From positions 13,476,501 through 13,540,500 of the forward strand of contig NW_020825294.1 in the NCBI RefSeq assembly GCF_003286085.1: 64,000 nt of DNA, given 5' to 3'. The position numbers were made by a program, and so were the translations under genes. Of the stretch, positions 1 through 9,103 are shown in pieces. This stretch comes from Drosophila persimilis. Its lineage: Eukaryota > Arthropoda > Insecta > Diptera > Drosophilidae. A model generated the notes under the pieces. That model saw nothing but the letters and a program-made list of their open reading frames with translations, was not told the DNA's origin and ran no database searches. The stretch's first letter is position 1; every line of letters begins with the position of its first letter.

Positions 1-1962
1 GCCAACCTGACTCTGAATATTAAGAAGAGTCAGTTCTGTGTCACCAGCGTAAATTATCTTGGATACGTCATCAGTAATGGAGGTATTTGCACTGATCCCT
101 CCAAAGTAGCTTGCATAGTGAACTGGCCACCGCCAAGGAATCTAAAACAGGTTCGCGGCTTTCTTGGGGTCTGCGGCTGGTACCGTAGATTCATCCAGAA
201 TTTCTCTGAGCTATCCTGTCCTATCACCGAGCTTCTTTCTAACAAAAATAAATTTATTTGGACCCCGGAAGCACAAGTCGCAATGGACTCTTTAAAAACC
301 GTGTTGACTTCTGCTCCAGTGCTCGAAAACCCAGACTTCGAACAGAAATTTTTCCTCCACTGTGATGCTAGTGATTTTGGTATAGGAGCCGTGCTCGTGC
401 AATTGGTGGATCTGCAGGAAAAGCCAATAGCGTTTATGTCGAAAAAACTAAGTCGTGCGCAACGTAACTATAGCGTTACGGAGCGCGAGTGCTTGGCCGT
501 AATTCTGGCCATCGAAAAGTTCCGTTGCTATCTGGAACTGCAGGAATTCGAAGTGGTTACTGATCATTCCAGTTTGTTGTGGCTAATGCGCCAGCAAAAC
601 GTGTCGGGGAGGTTAGCTCGATGGATTTTTAGATTGCAGCAATTTAAATTCTCGATATCGCACCGAAAAGGAAAAGATCACATTGTCCCCGATGCTCTTT
701 CCCGATTACATGAACCTGAAGTATCCGCAGTAGTGATGAGTCCTGTGATAGATCTCGAATCCGATGCCTTTCAGGATGAGAGCTACCAACAGTTAAAAGA
801 ACAGTATCAGAAAAATCCCTCTCAACTGCCCGATCTGAAGATTAACGACCAATTTCTGTACTTTCGAACCGAACACGCAGATGGAAAGGCAGGGCAAGAC
901 AGTCGAACTTGGAAGTTATGGGTTCTTAAACAAGCTCATGACAATCCTACTTCCGCGCACGCCGGCATGCAAAAGACCATAGAAAAAGTTCGAAGAAGTC
1001 TGTTTTGGCCCGGCTTAGCTAAAGATGTTCGAGAGTATATTCGTAGTTGTGAGGTGTGCAAAGCATGCAAAGCTCCTAATTATACTCTGCGGCCACCCAT
1101 GGGAAACCACATACCAACTTGTCGACCCTTTCAACGATTATACATAGATCTGCTTGGACCTTATCCACGCAGCAAAAATGGACATGTTGGGTTGCTAATT
1201 GTTCTAGATCACTTCAGTAAATACCATTGGCTACACCCCCTGAAGAAATTTACTTCCGTAGTAATCCAAGAATTTCTGCTAAAGCATATCTTTCATGCAT
1301 ATGGGGTGCCTGAAACTATTGTTAGCGACAATGGAAAACAATTCAAAGCTACAGAATTCAACGCATTCTTGACACAGCTGGGAATTAAACATATGTACAC
1401 GGCACTATACTCTCCCCAAAGTAATGCGGCGGAACGAGTAAATCGTTCATTGTTAGCTGCCGTGCGAGCATATCTTCAGCAGGATCAGACATACTGGGAT
1501 CAGCATCTCTCAAGTATATCTTGTTCGCTGCGATCGTCACTACATCAGTCCTTGGGTTGTTCACCATATCGAGCCCTGTTTGGCTTAGATATGCTCACTC
1601 ATGGGACGGATTATAAGCTTCTGAAGGATTTAGACTTGCTGGAAGAACCCATTGTCCCGGTAGCTAGGTCAGACAATTTAGCTCTAATTCGAAAAGATAT
1701 ACAGGGCAATATTAAGAAAGCGTATGAGCGCAACGTTGCTCAATACAATTTACGAGCCAAGCCTGTGTCGTTCCGAGAAGGTCAGGAAGTATTTCACCGA
1801 AATTTTTCCTTGAGCAAATTCACGCAAAATTTTAATACCAAATTGGCTCCTAAATTTCTGAAATGTCGCGTGCGGAAAAAACTGGGTAATTGTTTCTACC
1901 TCCTGGAAAATCTGCAGGGCCGAGAAATAGGAACCTTTCATGCGAAAGACATTCGATCCTGA
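1..1962 (+). CDS. pol: Pol polyprotein, 3' part: RT thumb, RNase H, integrase
   Basis: Frame 1 is open from the first base to the TGA at 1960-1962, so the start lies outside the window. The opening segment has the YLGYVIS-type end of a gypsy-class RT and the RGFLGVCGWYRRFI connection. RNase H follows, with acidic residues in the HCDASDFG, TEREC and VTDHSS motifs. The integrase has an HHCC zinc finger (ending CEVCKACK) and a complete catalytic triad: Asp codons at 1147 and 1327 and Glu at 1432, with D60D35E spacing. The C-terminus ends FHAKDIR and I see no chromodomain. The protein makes and inserts cDNA of the element. No stop or frameshift is visible in the part present, so this copy may be fairly young. 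It precedes its 3' LTR by about 40 bp. Confidence 0.88.
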   Translation, partial: ANLTLNIKKSQFCVTSVNYLGYVISNGGICTDPSKVACIVNWPPPRNLKQVRGFLGVCGWYRRFIQNFSELSCPITELLSNKNKFIWTPEAQVAMDSLKTVLTSAPVLENPDFEQKFFLHCDASDFGIGAVLVQLVDLQEKPIAFMSKKLSRAQRNYSVTERECLAVILAIEKFRCYLELQEFEVVTDHSSLLWLMRQQNVSGRLARWIFRLQQFKFSISHRKGKDHIVPDALSRLHEPEVSAVVMSPVIDLESDAFQDESYQQLKEQYQKNPSQLPDLKINDQFLYFRTEHADGKAGQDSRTWKLWVLKQAHDNPTSAHAGMQKTIEKVRRSLFWPGLAKDVREYIRSCEVCKACKAPNYTLRPPMGNHIPTCRPFQRLYIDLLGPYPRSKNGHVGLLIVLDHFSKYHWLHPLKKFTSVVIQEFLLKHIFHAYGVPETIVSDNGKQFKATEFNAFLTQLGIKHMYTALYSPQSNAAERVNRSLLAAVRAYLQQDQTYWDQHLSSISCSLRSSLHQSLGCSPYRALFGLDMLTHGTDYKLLKDLDLLEEPIVPVARSDNLALIRKDIQGNIKKAYERNVAQYNLRAKPVSFREGQEVFHRNFSLSKFTQNFNTKLAPKFLKCRVRKKLGNCFYLLENLQGREIGTFHAKDIRS

Positions 1963-2005
1963 TTCCCGCTAATATTCCGTCTAACGGTGGCATATTATCG
2001 GGTGG

Positions 2006-3200
2006 TGTAACGGTTGCGGTTGGACAATACCGATTCAAAATAGGTTATCGCTATGGTGCTCGGATATCGCATGCAATAACCTTGTGCCAATTAGCGCTGC
2101 AGGGCATAGTATAGTTGGGGTGGGTGCAAGCAAGCTCGAGGTAGGGAACAGCTGAGCTGAGCTGCCGTAAGTGCTGTGCAGCGCATCGCAACAGAGCTTT
2201 CGAAGCCGAGCTTTAAGATCGGTAAGCTCGTATTTAAGCAGTGCAAAAGCCCCAGAACGTTCTCTTTTGAAAATTTGAATCTGTGCAGCCGGTGGCTATC
2301 GCCGCTTCGGTACAAAAATATATAACTAAATCGACCACGTGTAATCCCAAAAGAAAAGAAAAGTAAGAAAATAAAACCCAAATAAGTGCCACAAAGACAA
2401 ACCGAAAATAAATAAAACGGAACGGGGAAAGTCCCACACGGTGGGCGCGCCGCAAAAATCGGGCGACAATTAATAACCGTGCGCCGAGACAACTGGCAAG
2501 AAACTACCCTGGCGAAAAGTGCATACTTGCCTCGCCTCGCCAGCAAGTGTTGTTCTTGGTGCAAACCCGTGCGTCCCACAACTCTGCCAGGAGAACCCAA
2601 CACTCGTGTCTCCGTGGAAAAGCCCGGAAAAACCGGTATGTAAAAGTGCCCTGTAGGGAAAATTTAGATTTTTTTTCTTAGCCCTCGTGGTTTTGGTTCT
2701 GTTTCGCCCATAGGGCCCTGGCCCCGAGCGGTAGCCACCCGGCTCTCCCAAAGTTCTGCCCCACCCACACCAAACTCCCACTCTTGACGGGAGTACTCTT
2801 CGGAGTCGACCTTGGTGTGGGGCCGGGATTTTTGTTTCCCTTTTGGAGTCGTTGAAGCATCCACCTGCCCGGCGACATAACCTCCACCGGCCCTAACCCT
2901 TGCGCCATATCTAACGTACGCGCATAGAGGGCATCGAGGGCATAGAGATTACCCCCCCTCCCTATGCGCCGCTAACTCGCTGTCTGCGACGGCCTAGAAG
3001 ACGCCGCCACGGATCCGGACCGAGATTTCGTAGCATAGTGTAGTTTTAATTGTAATTTTTCTTGTTCTTTTAAGCACTTATATTCTTTAACTCTGAGGTA
3101 CCGTCCTACCTCGCTAGGCGTGAATGTGCCAGTTCCCAAAACGGAATTTATTTTTGCGGGTTGGAGACCGAACGATTTAATCATAAAATAACAGACTACA
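2006..3200 (+). repeat. Candidate 3' LTR of the Osvaldo-like element
   Basis: The proposed LTR begins TGTAACGG just after the purine-rich GGGTGG and ends ACTACA, giving TGTA...TACA ends and a length of 1195 bp. That fits the very long LTRs of Osvaldo-type elements. A TATTTAAG box near 2230 could mark the promoter. The 5' LTR is not in the window, so neither boundary could be confirmed by pairing. Open frames on the minus strand across 2091-3223 look like noise in this GC-rich non-coding sequence. Confidence 0.5.
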
Positions 3201-3756
3201 AAAAAAAAAAAAACCTTTTTCATATGCTTCGTTCTCTTTCGTAGTGATCAGACGTGTTTTTGTTTTGCGCTCCGCATTTTTCCTTTTGTTTCGAATAAAC
3301 AGCCGGAGTTTTCCTAATTAAATTCTAAATATACTTTCTAACCAGACAACAATCTGGAAACCTATTCATTTACGCGAGTGCATGCCTTTTGATTTGTGTT
3401 AAAATATTATTTAACTTTTTATTTTTCGGCGTCGGCTTGTGTTGTGTTGTGTTGTTGCAGTGAGTGAGTATTGCATTGCAGTCCGCTCTCGTCTGGTAGC
3501 TTTTGTTGTCTTATCACTCTCTCGCTATCACCTCAACCTCAATAACTGTTCTTTCTCTCTCGCTCTTTCAACTTTCTGAGCAATAGCGCTCTCTGTCTAG
3601 TAGCTCTCGCTATAACCGCTCTCCACTCTGCTCTCTTTTTTTTTTTCTTACCAATTCCGCTTTGAGCGTTGTCTGGCACATTGGTCTGATACCAATTTGT
3701 TTTGGAAATTTTTAATTTTTTTGATTTTAATAAAATATTTGAATAATAAATATAAA

Positions 3757-4770
3757 ATGGAATTCGCTGTGGTCTGCGCCAAAAAAACCTGCAAGAAGCA
3801 GATCACTCACGATCAGCCAAATGTCCCCTGCTGGCTCTGCGACAGCGTAGTCCACGCAAAATGCGCGGGATTTTCTGGCCTCGTGAGCGATGCCATAGCC
3901 AAACGTAATGGCTTGCATTACAGTTGCGAGGCATGCCGTGCGGTGGAGAAAGACATGGTGGCTTTCATGAGGCAGACGCGGAGTGGCTTTAAGGAGCTGA
4001 CCGTTGGTTTTAAAAACCAATACGATCGGCTCCTAGCCATGGAGGCTCAGTTTAGCGGTTTAAAACTGCTGAATGAGTCTCCGAGGCGCAAAAAGGTCAC
4101 TCCGCGGGACCTGCAAGTGCCAACCGTCACTCAGCCGTGCGCCGCCGAAAAATTGACTCCGACCACTCCAAGTGTACAGCAGTTGATCTCGTTTGCCACT
4201 CCAAAGGCAACGAAAGCTGCTGGCGATGCAGATTCGGTAGCCGAATTCATCGCCTCGGAGAATGTGCAGCCAAGTACGTCTGCTGCGTCCGTGTCCGTGG
4301 TGTCCGCAAGTTCACTAGTTGTCCCGTCTATCCCGATCCCACCAGTAAATAGACGTTCCGGACCTCCGGATATTGCCACCACAGGTACTAGACCTGCGGT
4401 GACTAAACCACTGGTGGGAGTCCCACCAAAACGACAAGTTTTTGTTTCACGGCTGGCCCCTGACCTCACATCTAATGATGTAACTGCTTTCATTCAAAGC
4501 AAAATAAAATCCGTGGGTTTAAAGGTGGAGAAATTTAACTTCTCTTATGCCAGGGAGATAGCCTCGTTTAAGGTAAGCATCTCCCCAACTCAATTTGACA
4601 CCATTTCCTCCGCCAAATTTTGGCAGGAGCATTTTGTGGTGAAGGAGTTTAAGGCTAAGAAGAAGAATAGGTCCCCCATATCCCTTACAAATCTTTCCAG
4701 TGTGCCACCCTCAACCTCAACTTCCTCTTCCTCAACTTCCCGTCTTGCTTCCACCTTTCCAAAAAACTAA
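3757..4770 (+). CDS. CR1 LINE ORF1 protein (PHD-type zinc finger and RRM-like domain)
   Basis: This ORF encodes a 337-residue protein. I chose the ATG at 3757 because it has a good AAAATGG context; the frame upstream has no ATG. Residues 7-60 carry a C4HC3 finger (C7, C12, C25, C28, H33, C36, C57, C60) as in PHD-type ORF1 proteins of CR1 elements. The middle is Ser/Thr/Pro-rich. Residues about 222-305, starting PPKRQVFVSRL, look like the RRM-like nucleic-acid-binding module of LINE ORF1 proteins. The tail is Ser-rich and ends at TAA 4768-4770. Its role is presumably RNA binding in the RNP. A near-identical copy lies at 61122-62135 and a broken one at 19277-20160. The last codons form a slippery heptamer, described separately. 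Confidence 0.85.
   Translation: MEFAVVCAKKTCKKQITHDQPNVPCWLCDSVVHAKCAGFSGLVSDAIAKRNGLHYSCEACRAVEKDMVAFMRQTRSGFKELTVGFKNQYDRLLAMEAQFSGLKLLNESPRRKKVTPRDLQVPTVTQPCAAEKLTPTTPSVQQLISFATPKATKAAGDADSVAEFIASENVQPSTSAASVSVVSASSLVVPSIPIPPVNRRSGPPDIATTGTRPAVTKPLVGVPPKRQVFVSRLAPDLTSNDVTAFIQSKIKSVGLKVEKFNFSYAREIASFKVSISPTQFDTISSAKFWQEHFVVKEFKAKKKNRSPISLTNLSSVPPSTSTSSSSTSRLASTFPKN
4761..4767 (+). other. Candidate -1 ribosomal frameshift site at the ORF1/ORF2 junction (copy A)
   Basis: In the ORF1 frame the sequence reads A AAA AAC and is followed at once by the TAA stop. A AAA AAC is a classic -1 slippery heptamer. ORF2 lies exactly in the -1 frame and is open through this point, and it has no ATG before its catalytic domain. 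A short hairpin (GAGGCTTAC / GTAAGCTC, one bulge) starts at 4801, about 33 nt downstream, which is farther than the usual 5-9 nt. The heptamer is conserved at 62126-62132 and, on the minus strand, at 19280-19286. Use of the site is inference. Confidence 0.5.
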
Positions 4771-4781
4771 CTTCTCTTTTA

Positions 4782-7598
4782 GTAACGTATCAAAATGTTA
4801 GAGGCTTACGTAGTAAGCTCAGCATTCTTTTCCGGGATAGTGTTGCATTTGCTTCCCACGTTATTGTGTTTACTGAAACCTGGTTAAAGCCGGACATTCT
4901 TAGTTCCGAGGTTTTGGCAGGTCGGTACACAACTTTTAGAAAGGACCGTTCGTCTCGACGTGCAGGAGGGGTTCTAATTGCAGTGGACTCTTACTTCACG
5001 TCAGAACACTTCACAGTCCAAGTTCAACAGGAACTGGAATTCCTGTGTGTAAAACTGATTCTTCCCGCTTTCGCTATATTCATTACTTGCTCGTATATCC
5101 CACCTTCTTCGGATATTTCAATTTATGAGCAGCACTTGTCCGCTTTAACCGCTGTTGCTTCCTCGCTATCTGATAAAGATCGTATGATAGTTCTTGGTGA
5201 CTTCAACTTGCCAGGAACTGTTTGGTCTTCGGTAAACGAGTCTAGTATCCTAGTGCCCATGTCACGACATGACTTTGTTGACGGCTTGCTTGACCTGTCC
5301 CTGTCTCAAGTCAATCATGTGAAAAATTCCTTGGGTCGATTGCTTGATCTATGCTTTGTATCGGATCCGACCATAGTGTTGTTAACCCGAGCCCTTCCGC
5401 TCACTATACCTGAAGACGCCTACCACCCTACTTTCGAGGTGTCGCTAGACATAGGACCAACTGTATTGGATCGGTCGAGTAGACTACCTGAACGTGTCCG
5501 TTGCTTTCGTAAAGCCGAGTTTGCGAAGCTTAATAACCTAATTAGGGATTTTGATTGGTCCGCTTTGTACTTGTGCACTGATGTCACAAAAGGCACAAAC
5601 ATTTTTTACAATGCTCTTGGCACATTTTTTGATTCTTGTGTCCCGCTTTCTTGTCCGATTAGATCTGGAAAACCCCCTTGGTTTACCAAAGAGTTATCCA
5701 GTCTAAAAAACTTAAAATCAAGACTTTATAAAAAATTTCAAGAAGTGGGTTCTCCTACTTCTCACTCTCGTTATGTAATAGCTCGGTCAAACTTTTCAGT
5801 TCTTAATGCTCAATGCTATAAGAACTACCTATCTCGTTGCAGGATACGTTTTTCTCAGGACCCTAAACAGTTTTACTGCTTCGTAAACAGTAAGCGTAGA
5901 ACGTCCGCACACCCATCCTCGCTATCATTTTGTAATACGTCGGCAAATAATGATCAGGCAATTGCCGATCTTTTTGCCCAGTTTTTCCAAACCACCTATT
6001 CTGAGGAACGCTACTCTGGTCACCCGTACCCATACGGATTACCGAGGTCGAACGGCATTTTCAGTCCCTTGTTAAATGAATATTCCCTACTTCAAGATCT
6101 TCGACTAGTTAAGCCGGTGTTTTCACCGGGTCCAGACGGGGTTCCAGGTTGTGTACTTAGGTACTGCGCCGAGGCTCTGTGTGGACCATTGCTTAAACTA
6201 TTCACCCTGTCCATTGATTCCTCTTGCTTCCCCCCAATCTGGAAGGAATCGTTTATAATTCCTCTCCATAAAAAAGGTAGCAAGTCTGACGCAAAAAATT
6301 ATAGAGGTATAGCAAAGTTATCCGCTATTCCCAAATTGTTTGAGAAGGTTTTAACTCCGCACTTGCAACATCTCTGCAAGTCACTTATATCTCCAACTCA
6401 GCATGGATTTATAAGGCGGCGATCAACCACCACGAACTTGTTAGAGTTTACCTCTTTCATTATTAAAGGCTTTCAAGGTAACTTACAGACGGATGTTATT
6501 TACACCGACTTTAGTAAAGCATTCGACTCTGTAAACCATTCCCTTTTAGCACATAAACTTGACCTTTTAGGGTTTGCGCCCAACCTCCTGAGATGGATTT
6601 CTAGCTATCTTTGTTCTAGGTCTCAAAGAGTCCTCTTCAAAAACTCCCTCTCTTTACCAGTAAAGGTTTCTTCGGGAGTACCACAGGGCAGCCATCTAGG
6701 CCCCTTACTCTTCACACTCTTTATTAATGACTTGCCTTCAGTAATAACATACTCTCGAGTACTTATGTATGCGGATGATGTTAAACTCTGTGTCCAGTAC
6801 AAGGACATTTCATTTCATTCTCGCTTGCAATCCGATCTCAATAGCTTTCAGTCATGGTGTTGTGCAAACTTGTTACACCTTAATGCCTCGAAATGCAAAG
6901 TTATGACATTTCATCGTTCTAACCCTTTGTTGGCTCCCTACACCCTATTTGGGGGTTCTCTTGAGAGAATTACCCTGGTGGATGATCTGGGTGTTATGTT
7001 AGATCCCAAGTTAAAGTTTTCCGAACACATTTCTACCATGGTAAATAAGGCCATGGGCGTGCTTGGGTTTATAAAGAGGTGGTCAAAGGAATTTGACGAC
7101 CCCTATATAACAAAGACTCTCTATACCTCGCTTGTTCGTCCGATCTTAGAATACGGCTCCTGTGTATGGTGCCCTCAGTACAAAGTACACCAGGACCGTA
7201 TAGAATCAGTACAGAAAAACTTTTTACTCTTTGCTCTGCGGGGCCTTAACTGGGATGCGGGTGTAAGACTCCCATCTTACTCTAGTAGACTATTATTAGT
7301 AAACCTCCCATCCTTAGTTAACCGTAGAAAAATGCTTGGTGTGATATTTATGCACAACTTGATCAGGGGTGACATAGACAGCCCTGATCTGTTGAGCCGC
7401 ATAAACTTCACGATTCCTATTAGACTGACTAGAAACTTTATACCGTTGTTCCTTCCACTTTGTAGATCGAATTATTCCTTGCATGAACCGTTTAGGGTCT
7501 TATGCTCGGATTATAATTCCCTCTACCATATTATATCCTCCACTAATTCTCTTCCTCTTATTAAATTACTAATCCTTACACACCTTTCTAGAAATTAG
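4782..7598 (+). CDS. CR1 LINE ORF2: APE-type endonuclease and reverse transcriptase
   Basis: This is an intact ORF2 of about 938 residues counted from the first conserved motif, YQNVRGLRSK. There is no ATG near the start: the in-frame codon for the TETWL region is preceded by GTG, and the first Met falls next to the GDFN motif. Expression by -1 frameshift from ORF1 is therefore proposed. The endonuclease shows TETWL (residue ~31) and LGDFN (~139); the usual SDH motif is replaced by a DAYHPTF-like segment. The RT shows TDFSKAFD (Asp ~576), GVPQGSHLGP and the YADD active site (Asp 665-666), then a C-terminal Cys/Trp-containing region. The protein nicks the target and reverse-transcribes the LINE RNA. 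No stops or frameshifts are seen. Confidence 0.88.
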   Translation, partial: VTYQNVRGLRSKLSILFRDSVAFASHVIVFTETWLKPDILSSEVLAGRYTTFRKDRSSRRAGGVLIAVDSYFTSEHFTVQVQQELEFLCVKLILPAFAIFITCSYIPPSSDISIYEQHLSALTAVASSLSDKDRMIVLGDFNLPGTVWSSVNESSILVPMSRHDFVDGLLDLSLSQVNHVKNSLGRLLDLCFVSDPTIVLLTRALPLTIPEDAYHPTFEVSLDIGPTVLDRSSRLPERVRCFRKAEFAKLNNLIRDFDWSALYLCTDVTKGTNIFYNALGTFFDSCVPLSCPIRSGKPPWFTKELSSLKNLKSRLYKKFQEVGSPTSHSRYVIARSNFSVLNAQCYKNYLSRCRIRFSQDPKQFYCFVNSKRRTSAHPSSLSFCNTSANNDQAIADLFAQFFQTTYSEERYSGHPYPYGLPRSNGIFSPLLNEYSLLQDLRLVKPVFSPGPDGVPGCVLRYCAEALCGPLLKLFTLSIDSSCFPPIWKESFIIPLHKKGSKSDAKNYRGIAKLSAIPKLFEKVLTPHLQHLCKSLISPTQHGFIRRRSTTTNLLEFTSFIIKGFQGNLQTDVIYTDFSKAFDSVNHSLLAHKLDLLGFAPNLLRWISSYLCSRSQRVLFKNSLSLPVKVSSGVPQGSHLGPLLFTLFINDLPSVITYSRVLMYADDVKLCVQYKDISFHSRLQSDLNSFQSWCCANLLHLNASKCKVMTFHRSNPLLAPYTLFGGSLERITLVDDLGVMLDPKLKFSEHISTMVNKAMGVLGFIKRWSKEFDDPYITKTLYTSLVRPILEYGSCVWCPQYKVHQDRIESVQKNFLLFALRGLNWDAGVRLPSYSSRLLLVNLPSLVNRRKMLGVIFMHNLIRGDIDSPDLLSRINFTIPIRLTRNFIPLFLPLCRSNYSLHEPFRVLCSDYNSLYHIISSTNSLPLIKLLILTHLSRN

Positions 7599-7895
7599 TA
7601 ATTGTAGTGGTATTTGTATTTTGTATTTTATTGCATGCTTAATTTCTTAATAAGTTTAGTGCTAATTTTCCTCGAAGGTTAGTCTAATATCTATCTTTCT
7701 TGCATGCTCGCGTTTGGTTCGGCTACGCACCGCGCGTCATGCGGCAGCGCCCCTCGGTCGGTTGGGCGGGAGGAGGGCTGCGTTTTGCCTGGGATCCGCG
7801 CGTAACAGCCTTCTGCTGGTGTCACACGGGCCACTTGACGGTGCAGTAATTGCATCGCCTCTTGTTAGATGCAGTCATTGCATGTCAACGTCCAA
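7599..7895 (+). other. 3' UTR of CR1 copy A with short terminal hairpins
   Basis: This stretch links the ORF2 stop to the conserved 3' terminus. It includes a GC-rich block (about 7700-7806) that is kept in copy B but missing from copy C. The last 60 bases contain two similar small inverted repeats, TGCAGTAATTGCA and ATGCAGTCATTGCAT, before the end CAACGTCCAA. In CR1-type LINEs the 3' end is recognised by the RT, so these could be the recognition structure. The apparent ORF at 7714-7950 is not coding. Confidence 0.6.
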
Positions 7896-9103
7896 TTTAA
7901 AAAATACCCCCCCTATTTACCAATCCCCCTCCGATCTGGGCACACACTAACAGGGTCTCCACAGCTCCACAACGAAAGGCGCCTTTCAGCGAGGGACCAC
8001 TGTATGCAAGCCGTAAGTGACCCAATTTCCATTTTTTCCTTTGCGCCTGTCTTCGTTCAAATCTAAAACGCATGCGCAGCGGCCAGCCGCTGCTGATAAG
8101 AGAGCGCAACGCTTGCGTTCCACACGCTCGAAGCTTTTCGGTCTCTTCGGTGCCAATGCTGCTAAGCTAGCATTGCTCGCATTCCCTGCATTCTTTTAAT
8201 GCATGGAAACGTAGCCAAGCAATGCACTAACCAACATAGAAAAAAAATCTCCTCAACCCAGAAAAAAAAAATTAAATAAATTTATAATGTTAAATTAAAT
8301 TTCGTTTTGGCTCACCATTGCTGATCGCTGGTATGACCCCTGCTGCTTTTGAATAATTTTTTTTATTTTTATTTTTTGCCTTTATACATACCTAATTTAC
8401 TTATTTCTAATATCTTATATTATATTCCTATCTTATCTAATTATACTCCACCATTTATATATACCTATATCTATAAAATTTTTTCTGTGATTAAGCCTCC
8501 TATTTTTTTCATTCCATTCATTTTTTTTCTTGAGTTGCCTGCTGATTGTAGTGCAAGACTAGTGTTATGTTAAGAAGTGAAACTTGGTTTGTTAGTTTTG
8601 ATTGAAGCAAAATGTCTATGATGAAGTACAAAGAAATATATTGAAGTTTACTAGCAATGAACATGGAGTAGACTTATAATTTCCTAGGGACAGGGTGACC
8701 TAATGGGGTAGGGTAAGAATAATAGGGATTTCCAGAACCTTCGCACCCCTGGAAATCATGGAAGGGTGGGTATAGAATCGTGGGGGTCGACTTCCATCGC
8801 AAGACCTCACGCCCGCGAGAGTTTGGAACACGCCGACGAAAGCCCCTGGTACTTTCGGGTACGCCCTATGATTGTGCCATGTAATGTCCGTTATGCTCGG
8901 AAGAGGCATCGTGTTGTTTTCGGAGTTCGCTCCCTGTAGAGTCACGGGATTCTAACATTTTAAAGTTTATGTAGTAGGAGTCGAGACGCGGTCAAACGAA
9001 CCCCCCCCAAGTTACCGAATGAGCACGGAACCAAAGAATCCCCACCGGCCGTGACCTCGACATCCCCTCCAATCCATCCCCTACTCACGTATAGAAATAT
9101 ATC
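7896..9103. other. Non-coding spacer; possible 5' remnant of the decayed BEL element
   Basis: I see no gene here. About 8230-8570 is very AT-rich with long T runs. Around 8700-8950 the sequence is more GC-rich but shows no protein motif I recognise. The decayed BEL gag begins soon after, so part of this stretch may be its 5' LTR and leader, but I could not match it to the 3' side. Confidence 0.4.

Larger units (their letters stand above)
1..3200 (+). mobile_element. Osvaldo/Ulysses-like LTR retrotransposon (Ty3/gypsy superfamily), 3' part
   Basis: The window opens inside the pol gene of an LTR retrotransposon. It shows the RT end, RNase H and integrase in that order, then a candidate 3' LTR. 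RT-RNase H-integrase order defines the Ty3/gypsy superfamily. The Osvaldo/Ulysses-like label rests on overall similarity of the protein as I recognise it and on the long LTR (about 1.2 kb), so it is tentative. The 5' half lies outside the window. A CR1 LINE starts about 28 bp beyond the LTR end. Confidence 0.75.
3228..7895 (+). mobile_element. CR1-clade LINE, copy A, apparently full length
   Basis: This is a non-LTR retrotransposon with a 5' UTR (3228-3756), ORF1, ORF2 and a 3' UTR. The 5' limit is set by comparison with the minus-strand copy ending at 20619 and with copy D at 60598. The 3' limit is set by the shared terminus GCATGTCAACGTCCAA, also found at 15225 and 16785. The TETWL endonuclease motif and the PHD-like ORF1 finger point to the CR1 clade. 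Both ORFs are open, so this copy may be recent or active. I see no clear target-site duplication, as is usual for CR1. Confidence 0.85.

Noticed and set aside
2091..2603. 170-codon minus-strand ORF
   Set aside because: It lies inside the candidate LTR, has a biased Cys/Leu/Phe composition and no motif. It is probably chance in LTR sequence.
3697..3756. N-terminal extension of CR1 ORF1
   Set aside because: It would need a non-ATG start, and its hydrophobic residues come from AT-rich 5' UTR. The ATG at 3757 has the better context.
8349..8573. Hydrophobic 74-codon ORF
   Set aside because: It arises from a T-rich tract, with Phe/Ile/Tyr from low complexity, and has no supporting context.
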